Assembly: GCF_964332355.1 (NCBI RefSeq)
Contig: NZ_OZ201293.1
Coordinates: 2,790,001 to 2,854,000, forward strand
Length of the DNA stretch: 64,000 bases
DNA from: Imbroritus primus
Lineage (GTDB): Bacteria > Pseudomonadota > Gammaproteobacteria > Burkholderiales > Burkholderiaceae
Direction of reading: 5' to 3'
Shown here: piece after piece, positions 16,553 through 25,400 of the stretch
How positions within the stretch are numbered: the first letter of the stretch is position 1
Layout of the letters: each line of letters begins with the position of its first letter
Made by a program: the position numbers and the translations under genes
Notes under the pieces: generated by a model
What the model saw: only the letters and a program-made list of their open reading frames with translations
Told to the model about the DNA's origin: nothing
Database searches by the model: none

Positions 16553-17545
16553 ATGACGTTGTTGAAGAAATCCACCCGCCGCCAATGGATCTCGCTGTGC
16601 CTCGGCGCGGTTGCCGCCCTGAGCGTGGGCACGGCTCAGGCCCAGACCTGGCCTACCCGTCCCGTGACGATGATCGTCCCGTTCGCCGCTGGCGGCACCA
16701 CCGACGTAGTCGGACGCGTGCTGGGACAGAAGCTCGGCGAACTGTGGAAGCAGAGCGTGGTGATCGACAACCGTCTTGGCGCCGGCGGCGCGGTCGGCGC
16801 ACAGGCCACAGCCAAGGCTCCAGCGGACGGCTACACCATCATGCTGGCCTCGGGCAGCATGTTCACCGTCAACCCGTTCATCTACCAACGCCTGCCGTAC
16901 AGCGCCAAGGATTTCTCCTTCATCACCAACGTGGCCAGCGGCCCGATGCTGGTGGTGGTCAATCCTGAAGTGCCGGCGAAGAACCTGAAGGAACTGATCG
17001 CCCTGGCCAAGTCCAAGCCGGGCCAGCTGAACTTCGGCTCGGCCGGTACTGGCAGCCAGGTGCACATGGCCGGCGAAGCATTCGCCGACGCCGCTGGCGT
17101 CAACATCACCCACGTTCCGTACAAGGGTGAAGCGCTGGGCTACAACGACCTGATGGCTGGCCAGGTGCAACTGATGGTCGGCAATATCGCTGCGTCGTCG
17201 AACTTCGCCAAGTCGGGCAAGCTGCGCGCGCTGGCCGTGACCGGCAAGGAGCGTTCGCCGATGATGCCGGACGTGCCGACGGCGGCGGAAGCCGGCCTGA
17301 ACGGCATGGACGACGTGACCGGCTGGTTCGGCTTCGTGGTACCGGCTGGTACGCCGAAGGAGATTGTCGACAAGATCTACCGCGACACCGTGAAGGTGCT
17401 GGCTGATCCGGACACGCAGGCCCGCCTGGCCGCCCAGGGCATGAAGGCCGTGGGCAACACCCCGCAACAGCTGACGGCTCAGATTGCTGCGGAATCGCAA
17501 AAATGGGAAAAGGTTGTCAAGAACCGCAAGCTGTCGGCCAACTGA
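16553..17545 (+). CDS. Bug/TctC-family periplasmic solute-binding protein
   Basis: 330 residues; signal peptide ends near GTAQA-QTWP. The mature protein has WPTRPVTMIVPFAAGGTTDVVGR, the VVIDNRLGAGGAVGAQA segment and PADGYTIMLAS. It lies inside the succinate-dehydrogenase/fumarase-like cluster, between the cytochrome b gene and the fumarase genes, so its ligand is probably the substrate of those enzymes. A GAAGGAG ribosome site lies upstream. No TctA/TctB genes accompany it. Confidence 0.92.
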   Translation: MTLLKKSTRRQWISLCLGAVAALSVGTAQAQTWPTRPVTMIVPFAAGGTTDVVGRVLGQKLGELWKQSVVIDNRLGAGGAVGAQATAKAPADGYTIMLASGSMFTVNPFIYQRLPYSAKDFSFITNVASGPMLVVVNPEVPAKNLKELIALAKSKPGQLNFGSAGTGSQVHMAGEAFADAAGVNITHVPYKGEALGYNDLMAGQVQLMVGNIAASSNFAKSGKLRALAVTGKERSPMMPDVPTAAEAGLNGMDDVTGWFGFVVPAGTPKEIVDKIYRDTVKVLADPDTQARLAAQGMKAVGNTPQQLTAQIAAESQKWEKVVKNRKLSAN

Positions 17546-17579
17546 TTTCCCGCTGTAACGAAGAAGACCGAGGAACCTC

Positions 17580-18455
17580 ATGAAAGTTGATCTCGCCGCC
17601 GTGGAAGAGGCGGCCAAGGAACTGTACATCCGTGCCTTGAAGCTGCTGCCGCCCGATGTCAAGGATGGCATCGAGCAGCTGCGCACCAAGGAAACATCCG
17701 ACACGGCGCGCAATGTCCTGGCCACCATGAGCAAGAACATCCGCATCGCGGAAGAGACCGACAATCTGCTGTGCCAGGATACCGGCGTACCGATCTACAA
17801 CCTGTTGATCGGCGCCGGCGTCGAGGCCGATGGCCATGCCATCAAGGAGGCCATCCGCCGCGGCTGCGAGCGCGCCACGCGCGAGCATCCGCTGCGCTCC
17901 TCGGTCGTCCACCCCCTCACTCGCAAGAACAACCACACGTCGTGCGGTATCGAAGTGCCGGTGATCCACATCGATTTCGATGACACGCCGGAACGCATGA
18001 CGCTGGAGATGGTGCCCAAGGGCAGCGGCTCCGAAAACAACTCATTCCTCAAGATGGCGATTCCCGCCGAGGGCATCGACGCCATCAAGACTTTCGTGAT
18101 CGACAGCGTGATCGCCGCGGGCGGCAAAACCTGCCCGCCGACCATCGTCGGCGTGGGCCTGGGCGGCACCTCCGACCTGTGCGTGGCACTCGCCAAGCGC
18201 GCCGCCACGCGCGAACTCGGCACGGTGTGCAGCGATCCGGAAGGCGCCAAGCTGGAAGCCGAACTGTCGGCTGCCGTGAACAAGCTTGGCGTTGGCCCGC
18301 AAGGCCTGGGTGGCGACGCCACCGCCTACGCCGTACATATCGAGCTGGCGCACACGCACATCACCATGAACCCGATCGCGGTCAACATGCAGTGCCACTC
18401 GGCGCGCCGCGCCTCGGCCACGTTCACGCCCGACGGCCTTACTTACGGATTCTGA
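17580..18455 (+). CDS. Class I fumarase-type hydro-lyase, alpha subunit
   Basis: 291 residues, matching the N-terminal domain of iron-sulfur fumarases and TtdA. Cysteines expected to hold the catalytic [4Fe-4S] cluster are C65 (LLCQDTGVP), C122 (HTSCGIEVP) and C185 (GKTCPPTIVGVGLGG). The enzyme hydrates fumarate or a close analogue; family members also act on mesaconate and L-tartrate. The beta subunit follows two bases after the stop. The location between a Bug protein and a succinate-dehydrogenase-like flavoprotein suggests consecutive oxidation and hydration of one imported dicarboxylate. Confidence 0.88.
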   Translation: MKVDLAAVEEAAKELYIRALKLLPPDVKDGIEQLRTKETSDTARNVLATMSKNIRIAEETDNLLCQDTGVPIYNLLIGAGVEADGHAIKEAIRRGCERATREHPLRSSVVHPLTRKNNHTSCGIEVPVIHIDFDDTPERMTLEMVPKGSGSENNSFLKMAIPAEGIDAIKTFVIDSVIAAGGKTCPPTIVGVGLGGTSDLCVALAKRAATRELGTVCSDPEGAKLEAELSAAVNKLGVGPQGLGGDATAYAVHIELAHTHITMNPIAVNMQCHSARRASATFTPDGLTYGF

Positions 18456-18457
18456 CC

Positions 18458-19072
18458 ATGGCGCACTACGAACTTTCCACGCCGGTGACGGAAGAGCAGA
18501 TCCGCCAACTGCGCATCAATGACACCGTGACGCTGCAGACCACGCTGTTCGGCATCCGCGACGCCACGCAGATCCACATGTTCGACCGCGGCCGCAAGAC
18601 CCGCTTCGACCTGCGCGGCCATGCGGTGATCCACACCGCCCCGAATGTGCGCAAGGTCGAGCCAAGCCCCGAGTTTCCCGCCGGCTACCAGCAGATCTGC
18701 ATCGGCACCACCACGTCGGACCGCATGGAACGCTTCACCCGCCCGCTGATGACGGAATACGGTGTGCGCATGATCGTCGGCAAGGGTGGCATGCGCGAAG
18801 GCTCGCAGGAGGCCTTCAAGGAACTCGGCGGCGTGTACCTCGCCATCATCGGCGGCACGGCGGCACTGGAAACGACCTGGATCGAGCAGATCGAAGACGT
18901 GGATCTCGACGACCTCAATCCGGAATCGCTGTGGAAATTCAAGATCCGCAATTTCGGCCCGCTGCTGGTCGCCATGGACAGCCACGGCGGCAGCCTCTAC
19001 ACGGCCGTCAAGCAAAACACCGCTGACCAGCGCGCGGCTGTGCTGGCCAGCCTCGGAGTGGCCAAGGCATGA
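18458..19072 (+). CDS. Class I fumarase-type hydro-lyase, beta subunit
   Basis: 204 residues from the ATG at 18458 (MAHYELSTPVTEEQIRQL), matching the C-terminal domain of class I fumarases and TtdB. Conserved features include the VGKGGM loop and SHGGSLY near the C-terminus. It pairs with the alpha subunit just upstream, and its stop overlaps the flavoprotein start by four bases. Split two-subunit organisation is normal for tartrate dehydratase and for many mesaconase/fumarase enzymes, so the substrate cannot be fixed from architecture. Confidence 0.88.
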   Translation: MAHYELSTPVTEEQIRQLRINDTVTLQTTLFGIRDATQIHMFDRGRKTRFDLRGHAVIHTAPNVRKVEPSPEFPAGYQQICIGTTTSDRMERFTRPLMTEYGVRMIVGKGGMREGSQEAFKELGGVYLAIIGGTAALETTWIEQIEDVDLDDLNPESLWKFKIRNFGPLLVAMDSHGGSLYTAVKQNTADQRAAVLASLGVAKA

Positions 19073-20793
19073 GCATCAAACGACTGCAGACCGATGTGCT
19101 GATCCTCGGCTCCGGCGGCGCTGGCCTGTTCGCCGCGCTGCATGCGCACCAGAGCGCGCCGGACCTGAAGATCACTGTCGCGGTAAAAGGCCTGCTGGGC
19201 AAATGCGGCTGCACGCGCATGGTCCAGGGCGGCTACAACGTGGCGCTCGCCCAGGGTGACTCCGTCGAGCGCCACTTCATGGACACCATCGAGGGCAGCA
19301 AGTGGCTGGCCGACCAGGAACTCGCCTGGACCCTGGTCAAGACCGCTGTGGAGCGCATCCATGAACTCGAGAACGAGCTCGGCTGCTTCTTCGACCGCAA
19401 TCCCGATGGCACCGTCCACCAGAAAGCCTTCGCTGGCCAGACCTTCGACCGCACCGTACACAAGGGCGACCTGACGGGCATCGAGATCATCAACCGCCTC
19501 GCCGAGCAGGTGTGGAGCCGCGGCATCAACCGCCTCGAGGAACACCGCGCGGTCGAGCTGATCAAGACTCCGGACGGCTCCGCGCTGGCCGGCGTGCTGA
19601 TGATCGATATGCGCAGCGGCGAATTTGTGTTCGTCCAGGCCAAGGCGGTGCTACTCGCCACTGGCGGCGGCCCGACCATGTACAAGTTCCACACGCCGTC
19701 TGGCGACAAGAGCTGCGACGGCCTCTCCATGGCCCTGCGCGCCGGCCTGCCGCTGCGTGACATGGAGATGGTGCAGTTCCACCCGACCGGGCTGCTTGCC
19801 GGCAAGGAAACCCGCATGACCGGCACGGTCCTCGAAGAAGGCTTGCGCGGTGCGGGCGGCTGGCTGCTGAATGGCAACAAAGAGCGCTTCATGCAGAACT
19901 ACGACCCGCGCAACGAGCGCGCCACGCGTGACATCGTCTCGCGCGGCATCTACTCGGAGATGCGCGCGGGCCGTACGTCGCCCAACGGCGGCGTGTACAT
20001 CCAGATGAGCCATCTCGGTCCGGACAAGGTGCGCAAGCAGTTCAAGGGCATGGTCGAGCGCTGCGGTGATTGCGGTTTCGATCTGGCCGGCGATCTCGTG
20101 GAAGTGGTGCCGACCGCCCACTACATGATGGGCGGCGTGCAGTTCAAGCCGGATTGCACCACCGAGCTGCACGGCCTGTTCGCAGCCGGAGAGGATACCG
20201 GCGGCGTGCATGGCGCGAACCGCCTCGGCGGCAACGGCGTGGCCAACTCGACCGTGTTCGGCGGCATTGCCGGCGACAGCATGGCGGCCTGGGTGAAGCA
20301 GAATAACGCGCTGCGCATGCCGGACGAATCCGCCATCAGCGCCGCCATCGCCGCGATGGAAGCGCCGTTCCGCCAGCCCGCCGGCCGGCTCGACGCGATC
20401 CGCGAGGGCCTCTACGATTGCATGTGGGACGATGCCGGCATCATGCGCACCGAAGCCGGACTGCTGCGGGCCCGCAAGCGCCTTGCCGAACTGAGCGAAG
20501 CGCTCGCCGCCACCGGCGTCGCCGACGGCCATCGCGGCTTCAATGTCACCTGGCACGACTGGCTCAACCTGCGCAGCCTGATCGACGTGAGCCGCGTCAT
20601 CGTGGAAGCCGCACTGTCCCGCGAGGATTCGCGTGGCGCGCATTTCCGCGACGACTTCCCGGCAACCGGCGACCTGCCCAGCTCGTCCTTTACCGTGGTG
20701 CGTCAACGCAATGGCGAACTGGATATCACACGCTCGCCAGTCCAGTTCACGCGTGTCGCTCCCGGCCAAACAATCCTGGAGGATGCCGCCTGA
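19069..20793 (+). CDS. Succinate dehydrogenase/fumarate reductase-like flavoprotein
   Basis: 574 residues. The FAD dinucleotide motif is LILGSGGAGLFAAL (11-24). The dicarboxylate site looks intact: H238 in QFHPTG, E257 in VLEEGLRG, R287 in ATRDIV, H351 in PTAHYMMGG and R385 in GANRLGGNG. The residue aligned with the His that carries covalent FAD in complex II is Cys (C48 in GKCGCTRMVQGG), so the flavin is probably not His-linked. It is coupled to the fumarase beta gene. The iron-sulfur and anchor subunits are 3 kb upstream in the same orientation, which suggests a second complex II acting on a succinate analogue. Confidence 0.87.
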   Translation: MSIKRLQTDVLILGSGGAGLFAALHAHQSAPDLKITVAVKGLLGKCGCTRMVQGGYNVALAQGDSVERHFMDTIEGSKWLADQELAWTLVKTAVERIHELENELGCFFDRNPDGTVHQKAFAGQTFDRTVHKGDLTGIEIINRLAEQVWSRGINRLEEHRAVELIKTPDGSALAGVLMIDMRSGEFVFVQAKAVLLATGGGPTMYKFHTPSGDKSCDGLSMALRAGLPLRDMEMVQFHPTGLLAGKETRMTGTVLEEGLRGAGGWLLNGNKERFMQNYDPRNERATRDIVSRGIYSEMRAGRTSPNGGVYIQMSHLGPDKVRKQFKGMVERCGDCGFDLAGDLVEVVPTAHYMMGGVQFKPDCTTELHGLFAAGEDTGGVHGANRLGGNGVANSTVFGGIAGDSMAAWVKQNNALRMPDESAISAAIAAMEAPFRQPAGRLDAIREGLYDCMWDDAGIMRTEAGLLRARKRLAELSEALAATGVADGHRGFNVTWHDWLNLRSLIDVSRVIVEAALSREDSRGAHFRDDFPATGDLPSSSFTVVRQRNGELDITRSPVQFTRVAPGQTILEDAA

Positions 20794-21054
20794 TGTAATG
20801 CATGGAGGAGACGCCATGAACCACGAGCCGCCCCAGGCGGCCAACACCATCGGTGCGCGGTTGTCGGATGATTCCATCCGGCAGCGGCGATTCGGCCGGT
20901 TCGCGCCTGTATGGCGCGACCGGCTATCCTTTTTTGTACGGGGCGTCTCCCCCTGCACGGCCTGGCGTGCCCGCAGGCCCTCCTCGACCCTCTACGCGAC
21001 GCTACCCGTCTCGTCACGATAGCGTCTCCCAACCCCCGTCACACAGGAGCAGAC

Positions 21055-22674
21055 ATGGCGAAGAAACAACGTGGCGCAGATGCACTGACCGCCGCACTCC
21101 GGCAGTCCGGTATCGATCGCATCTTCACCCTCTCGGGGAATCACATCATGCCGATCTTCGATGCCTGCATCGATGCGGACATCGATCTGATCCACACCCG
21201 CCATGAAGGCTCCACGGTGCACATGGCCGATGCCTGGTCGCGCATCACCGGCCAGGTCGGCATTGCCATGGTGACGGGCGGCCCGGGCCATGCCAATGCC
21301 GTGTCGGCGCTGTACACCGCGCAGATGTCGGAGGCACCCGTGGTACTGCTCTCCGGCCACGCACCCAACAACCAGCGCGGCGCGGGCGCCTTCCAGGAAA
21401 TGCGCCAGGCCGACATGGCCGAGCCGGTCACCAAGGCCTCGTGGACCTGTGCGAGCCCCGACGCGATTGCCGCCGACATCCAGCTCGCCATGCAGATCGC
21501 CGCCAGCGGCCGGCCCGGTCCGGTGCACTTGAGCCTGCCGAGCGATGCGCTGGAACTCGATGTGAAGCAGCCGGGCAATGCATCGATCGCCGTGCCCGCA
21601 AGCCTGCCAGCCTGCGATGCACAGACGGCAAAGCAGGTGCTGGAGGCCCTAGCGCGCGCCAAGCGTCCGCTGGTGCTGGCCGGTCCGGCCTGGCTGACAG
21701 CGCGCGCGCGCAAGCAGATTGCCGAACTGGAAGCCCGCCTCGGCATTCCCGTGGTGGGCATGGAAAGCCCGCGCGGCAATAACGACCCGAGCCTCGGCGC
21801 ATTCGCGCAGATGCTGGCGCAGGCCGACTGCGTGCTGCTGCTCGGCAAGCGTCTCGATTTCACGCTCAAGTTCGGCAAGGCACCCGCCTTTGCCGCAGAC
21901 TGCACCTTCTTGCACATCGACGCCGAGCAGTCGGAACTCGACCGCAGCCGCCGCGCTGTCGGCGAACGCCTGGCCATCGCCCAGCGCGCCGATGTCGGCA
22001 GTGCCATTGCGCAATTGCTCGAGCAGGCCAAGGGCGGCCAGCATCAGGCATGGCTGGCCGAGGTTGCCGATGCCATCCGTTATCGCCCGGCGTCCTGGGA
22101 CACCGCATCGTCGCAAGGCGCGCTCCATCCAGTGCAGGTCTGCCGCCCACTGCAGACCATCCTAGACAGCCATCCGGAAGCCGTGCTGGTGTCCGATGGC
22201 GGCGAGTTCGGCCAGTGGGCGCAAGCCTGCCTGAGCGCCCCACACCGCGTGATCAACGGCCCGGCTGGCGCCATTGGCAGCGCCCTGCCGATGGCGCTCG
22301 CGGCGCGTGTGGCGCGCCGCGATGCGCCGGTCATCGCCATGATGGGTGATGGCACGACCGGCTTCCATATCGCCGAGTTCGACACCGCCGTGCGCTACGG
22401 CCTGCCGTTTGTCGCCGTGATCGGCAACGATGCCCGTTGGAACGCCGAATACCAGATCCAGATCAACAGCTTTGGCAAGGACCGCCTGGTCGGCTGCGAG
22501 CTGCTGCCAACGCGCTACGACCAGGTGTGCGCGGCTTTCGGCGGCCACGGGGAGCTGGTACAGCGACCGGAAGACATGCTGCCGGCCGTGCAGCGCGCCA
22601 TCGCCTCCGGCAAGCCGGCGTGCGTGAACGTGACGATGGAAGGCATTCCGGCACCGTCGGTCTCGCGCAAGTAA
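21055..22674 (+). CDS. Thiamine-diphosphate-dependent enzyme, acetolactate-synthase-like
   Basis: 539 residues in the usual PYR, middle and PP domain order. The catalytic Glu that activates the cofactor is E51 in TRHEGSTVHMADA, and the diphosphate-binding GDG lies at 431-433 with the paired Asn in VIGNDARWNAE. GGPGHANAVSAL is a variant of the usual GPGxxN stretch. Members decarboxylate 2-oxo acids, ligate aldehydes or cleave 2-hydroxyacyl-CoA; the specificity is not evident. ACAGGAG precedes the ATG. It follows the flavoprotein by 261 bp and ends at a terminator, so it may be the last gene of the dicarboxylate cluster. Confidence 0.85.
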   Translation: MAKKQRGADALTAALRQSGIDRIFTLSGNHIMPIFDACIDADIDLIHTRHEGSTVHMADAWSRITGQVGIAMVTGGPGHANAVSALYTAQMSEAPVVLLSGHAPNNQRGAGAFQEMRQADMAEPVTKASWTCASPDAIAADIQLAMQIAASGRPGPVHLSLPSDALELDVKQPGNASIAVPASLPACDAQTAKQVLEALARAKRPLVLAGPAWLTARARKQIAELEARLGIPVVGMESPRGNNDPSLGAFAQMLAQADCVLLLGKRLDFTLKFGKAPAFAADCTFLHIDAEQSELDRSRRAVGERLAIAQRADVGSAIAQLLEQAKGGQHQAWLAEVADAIRYRPASWDTASSQGALHPVQVCRPLQTILDSHPEAVLVSDGGEFGQWAQACLSAPHRVINGPAGAIGSALPMALAARVARRDAPVIAMMGDGTTGFHIAEFDTAVRYGLPFVAVIGNDARWNAEYQIQINSFGKDRLVGCELLPTRYDQVCAAFGGHGELVQRPEDMLPAVQRAIASGKPACVNVTMEGIPAPSVSRK

Positions 22675-22710
22675 GCGCGGGGGCCCGCAGGGTAGTCCCG
22701 TGGGTCGTCA

Positions 22711-22740
22711 GGACAGGGCATCCCTGTCCGGCGTTTTCTT
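22711..22740 (+). terminator. Intrinsic terminator after the ThDP enzyme
   Basis: GGACAGGG and CCCTGTCC form a perfect 8-bp stem with a 3-base loop, followed a few bases later by a T-rich run. Confidence 0.7.
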
Positions 22741-22805
22741 TTCGCCTGTGTTTTCACCCGTGCGCCGGTCCGGCATACCGGATGCCGGTGATGTTCCCTG
22801 ACCGC

Positions 22806-23573
22806 TTAGCCCACGGTGCTGCGCACCAGCAGACCCACACCCGCCACGATCAGCACGGCCCACACCACGCGCACTACCTTGGCCGGGGCAATACGCTTGT
22901 GCAGCCACACGCCGATGAGATAGCCGATGAAGGCAAACGGCACCAGCATGGCGGCCAGCACGAAGATCGCGGTATTCACATAGAGCCCGGCCAGCGCAAA
23001 CAGGATCAGGCGCGTGAAGGCAGTGATGACCACCAGGATGCTGGTGGTGGCGCGCAGTTGCGCAGGATCGCGCAAGCGGCCGGCGAGATAGATTGCATAG
23101 ACCGGGCCGCCCGTGCCGAACATCGAGGTCAGCATGCCGCCAGCAAGGCCGAAGGGCGTCGACAAACGTGGATCGAGCTCAGAGAAGCCTCGCTTGAAGA
23201 GCAGGCTCCAGCCCGAATGCAGCAGCACGAACAGGCCCAGCACGAACAGCAGTGGCCGCTCCGGCGCATAGACTAGCAGCATCAGGCCCAGGACCATGCC
23301 AGCGATGACGCTCGGCACGATGCGTTTCAACTCACCGGTATGCACGTTATGGCGGTTACGCAGGCCCAGCATCGTGCCGAGGATGATGTCGAACAGCAGG
23401 ATCATCGGCACCGCGGTGCGCAGCGGCACGATCTGCGTGAGCAGCGGGATGGCCATGATGGACGAGCCGAAACCGGTCAATCCGAAAATCGTGTAAGCCC
23501 AGATGATGATCGCAGCGACGCCAGCGAACTGCACCAGTGACAGGTCAGTTTGCAGCAGAAGGGATTCCAGCAT
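22806..23573 (-). CDS. TSUP (TauE/SafE) family membrane transporter
   Basis: 255 residues from the ATG at 23573 (MLESLLLQTDLSLVQF). About eight membrane helices are arranged as two related halves; the signature GLTGFGSSIMAIPLL opens the first half and GGMLTSMFGTGGPVYAIYLAG the second. TSUP proteins export sulfite, sulfoacetate or other small anions. The sulfolactate operon 10 kb away generates sulfite, which must be oxidised or exported, so a sulfite-export role is attractive but is inference. It is transcribed alone, convergent with the ThDP enzyme gene. Confidence 0.85.
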   Translation of the reverse strand: MLESLLLQTDLSLVQFAGVAAIIIWAYTIFGLTGFGSSIMAIPLLTQIVPLRTAVPMILLFDIILGTMLGLRNRHNVHTGELKRIVPSVIAGMVLGLMLLVYAPERPLLFVLGLFVLLHSGWSLLFKRGFSELDPRLSTPFGLAGGMLTSMFGTGGPVYAIYLAGRLRDPAQLRATTSILVVITAFTRLILFALAGLYVNTAIFVLAAMLVPFAFIGYLIGVWLHKRIAPAKVVRVVWAVLIVAGVGLLVRSTVG

Positions 23574-23847
23574 GGCGGGGATGCAAGGCAAAAAGCGAGG
23601 CGGGAAGCAGGCCGCACGCGCGTAGCGCGACACGCGTCAGGGGGAGCCCCATCATAGGTCATGCGACCCATTCCCGTCAATCAGATCATATAGATGAATT
23701 GCTTACGCAGCGCATGGCCCCACTTGAGGATGAGGCCGCTTTCCCCCGAACGGAGGATAGGCAGTCATCTGGCGATCCTTTATCGTCCCGCACGGCACTT
23801 CCTGCGTCAGACAGCGAAGGCCGACACAATAAAAACCGGGGGTCGTC

Positions 23848-25341
23848 TTGAAACTGTCCAACCTGCGGACCATTCCGATGGTCGCCGGCGCGCTGCTGCT
23901 CAGCGCATGTGCCCAGAACTATCACACCAAGGTCGCCGATACGGCCCAACACTGGACCAGCGGCAACGTCGAAGGCGCACTCGCCGCACATGACAAGGCC
24001 TATGCTGACGTCAAGCCGGCCGATCGCGACCTGCTCTACTACATGGAACGCGGCGAACTGCTGCGCAGTAGCGAGAAGAACCTGGCCGATTCCACCGAGG
24101 CATGGCAGCAGGCAAACAACCAGCTGCAAACGTGGGAAGACGATACCCGTACCAACCTGACCAAGGGCGCTGGCGAACTCGGTGCCCTGCTGCTGAGCGA
24201 TGGCTTTCGGCGCTACGAAGGACAGGACTACGAAAAGGTCATGCTCAGCACGCGCCTCGCCGGCAACCACCTGACAGCCGGCAACTGGAACGATGCGCGC
24301 GTCGAGATCCGCAAGATGTACGAGCGCGAGACGCTGATCGCCCAGTTCCGCGAGAAGGAAGTCGATGCCCTGAAAGCTGCTGCTGAAGAGAAAGGCAGCC
24401 AGGCCGGCACAGTGAAGATGGAGCAGATCAAGGGCTATCCAGTCGAGATCTTCGACGACCCCGAAGTCACCAGCCTGCGCAACGCGTACCAGAGCGCTGT
24501 CTCGCACTATCTCGCCGGCTTCGTGTTCGAAGCGCTGAACGAGCCGAGCCTCGCGGCCGCCGGTTATCGCCAGGCGATCGAACTGCGCCCCGATGTGCCA
24601 GTGCTGAAGGCCGGCCTCGAGCGCATCGGCGCAAAACGCCGTCCCGCAGCCGGTACCACCGATGTGCTGTTCATGGTCGAGTCAGGCACCATGCCGGCGC
24701 GCGACACCGTGAAGATCACGCTGCCCGTGCCGATTGGCGCAGGCATCAAGCTGCTGACGGCAGCCTATCCGGTGATCCGCCCCAGCACCGACAAGTTCGT
24801 GCCGGCGACGCTGGACGTGGGCGGCAAATCCGTGCCGGTGGCCATGGTAACCAACCTCGATGCCATGGCACGGCGCGCACTGCGCGATGAAATGCCTGCG
24901 GCCATCGCCCGCAGCACCGTACGCATGGTGGTCTCCGGCGTGGCACAGGAAGCGCTCGAACGCCAGGGCGGCCTCGCCGGCACGCTGATGTCGCTCGCGG
25001 TCGGCGTGGCCAGCGCAGCCACGGCCGATACCGATACGCGCCAGTGGCGCACCTTGCCGTCGCGCATTTCGCTGGCGCGCACCACGGTGAAAAGCGGTAC
25101 GCACACGGTCGCCTACGCGACGCCGAGCGGCATCGTCAAGACCGACATTACGGTCGAAGGCCCATATGCCGTGGTCGTGCTGCGCAGCATCGGGCCGACG
25201 CTGATGGCCATGACGTCCAGGCACGATGGCACGCTGATCGCGGCCGCGCCTGCCGCGCCAGCAGCCGCTGAAAAAACCAAAGCCGCGCCGCGGACGCGCG
25301 CAGCACGTACCGTTGCCCGCAAGGCCGACGGGGCAAAGTGA
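23848..25341 (+). CDS. COG3014-type outer-membrane lipoprotein with tetratricopeptide-like region
   Basis: 497 residues. A lipoprotein signal with lipobox LSAC puts the lipidated Cys at residue 21. The region 25-270 is helical and TPR-like (SGNVEGALAAHDKAYADVKPADRDLLYYMERG; AAGYRQAIELRPDVPVLKAGLERIG), followed by a beta-rich part and an Ala/Lys/Arg-rich tail of about 40 residues. It heads a four-gene envelope set with YcfL, LpoB and a CsgG-like protein, a linkage seen in many proteobacteria. Function is unproven but probably concerns peptidoglycan synthesis or envelope assembly. The first codon is TTG or the in-frame ATG used here is closely spaced; the exact start is slightly uncertain. Confidence 0.8.
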   Translation: MKLSNLRTIPMVAGALLLSACAQNYHTKVADTAQHWTSGNVEGALAAHDKAYADVKPADRDLLYYMERGELLRSSEKNLADSTEAWQQANNQLQTWEDDTRTNLTKGAGELGALLLSDGFRRYEGQDYEKVMLSTRLAGNHLTAGNWNDARVEIRKMYERETLIAQFREKEVDALKAAAEEKGSQAGTVKMEQIKGYPVEIFDDPEVTSLRNAYQSAVSHYLAGFVFEALNEPSLAAAGYRQAIELRPDVPVLKAGLERIGAKRRPAAGTTDVLFMVESGTMPARDTVKITLPVPIGAGIKLLTAAYPVIRPSTDKFVPATLDVGGKSVPVAMVTNLDAMARRALRDEMPAAIARSTVRMVVSGVAQEALERQGGLAGTLMSLAVGVASAATADTDTRQWRTLPSRISLARTTVKSGTHTVAYATPSGIVKTDITVEGPYAVVVLRSIGPTLMAMTSRHDGTLIAAAPAAPAAAEKTKAAPRTRAARTVARKADGAK

Positions 25342-25400
25342 GGCGAAGTAGCGCACTCCGCCATCTGCGCAGCCACCCGTTTCTCGATACAGGACACACC

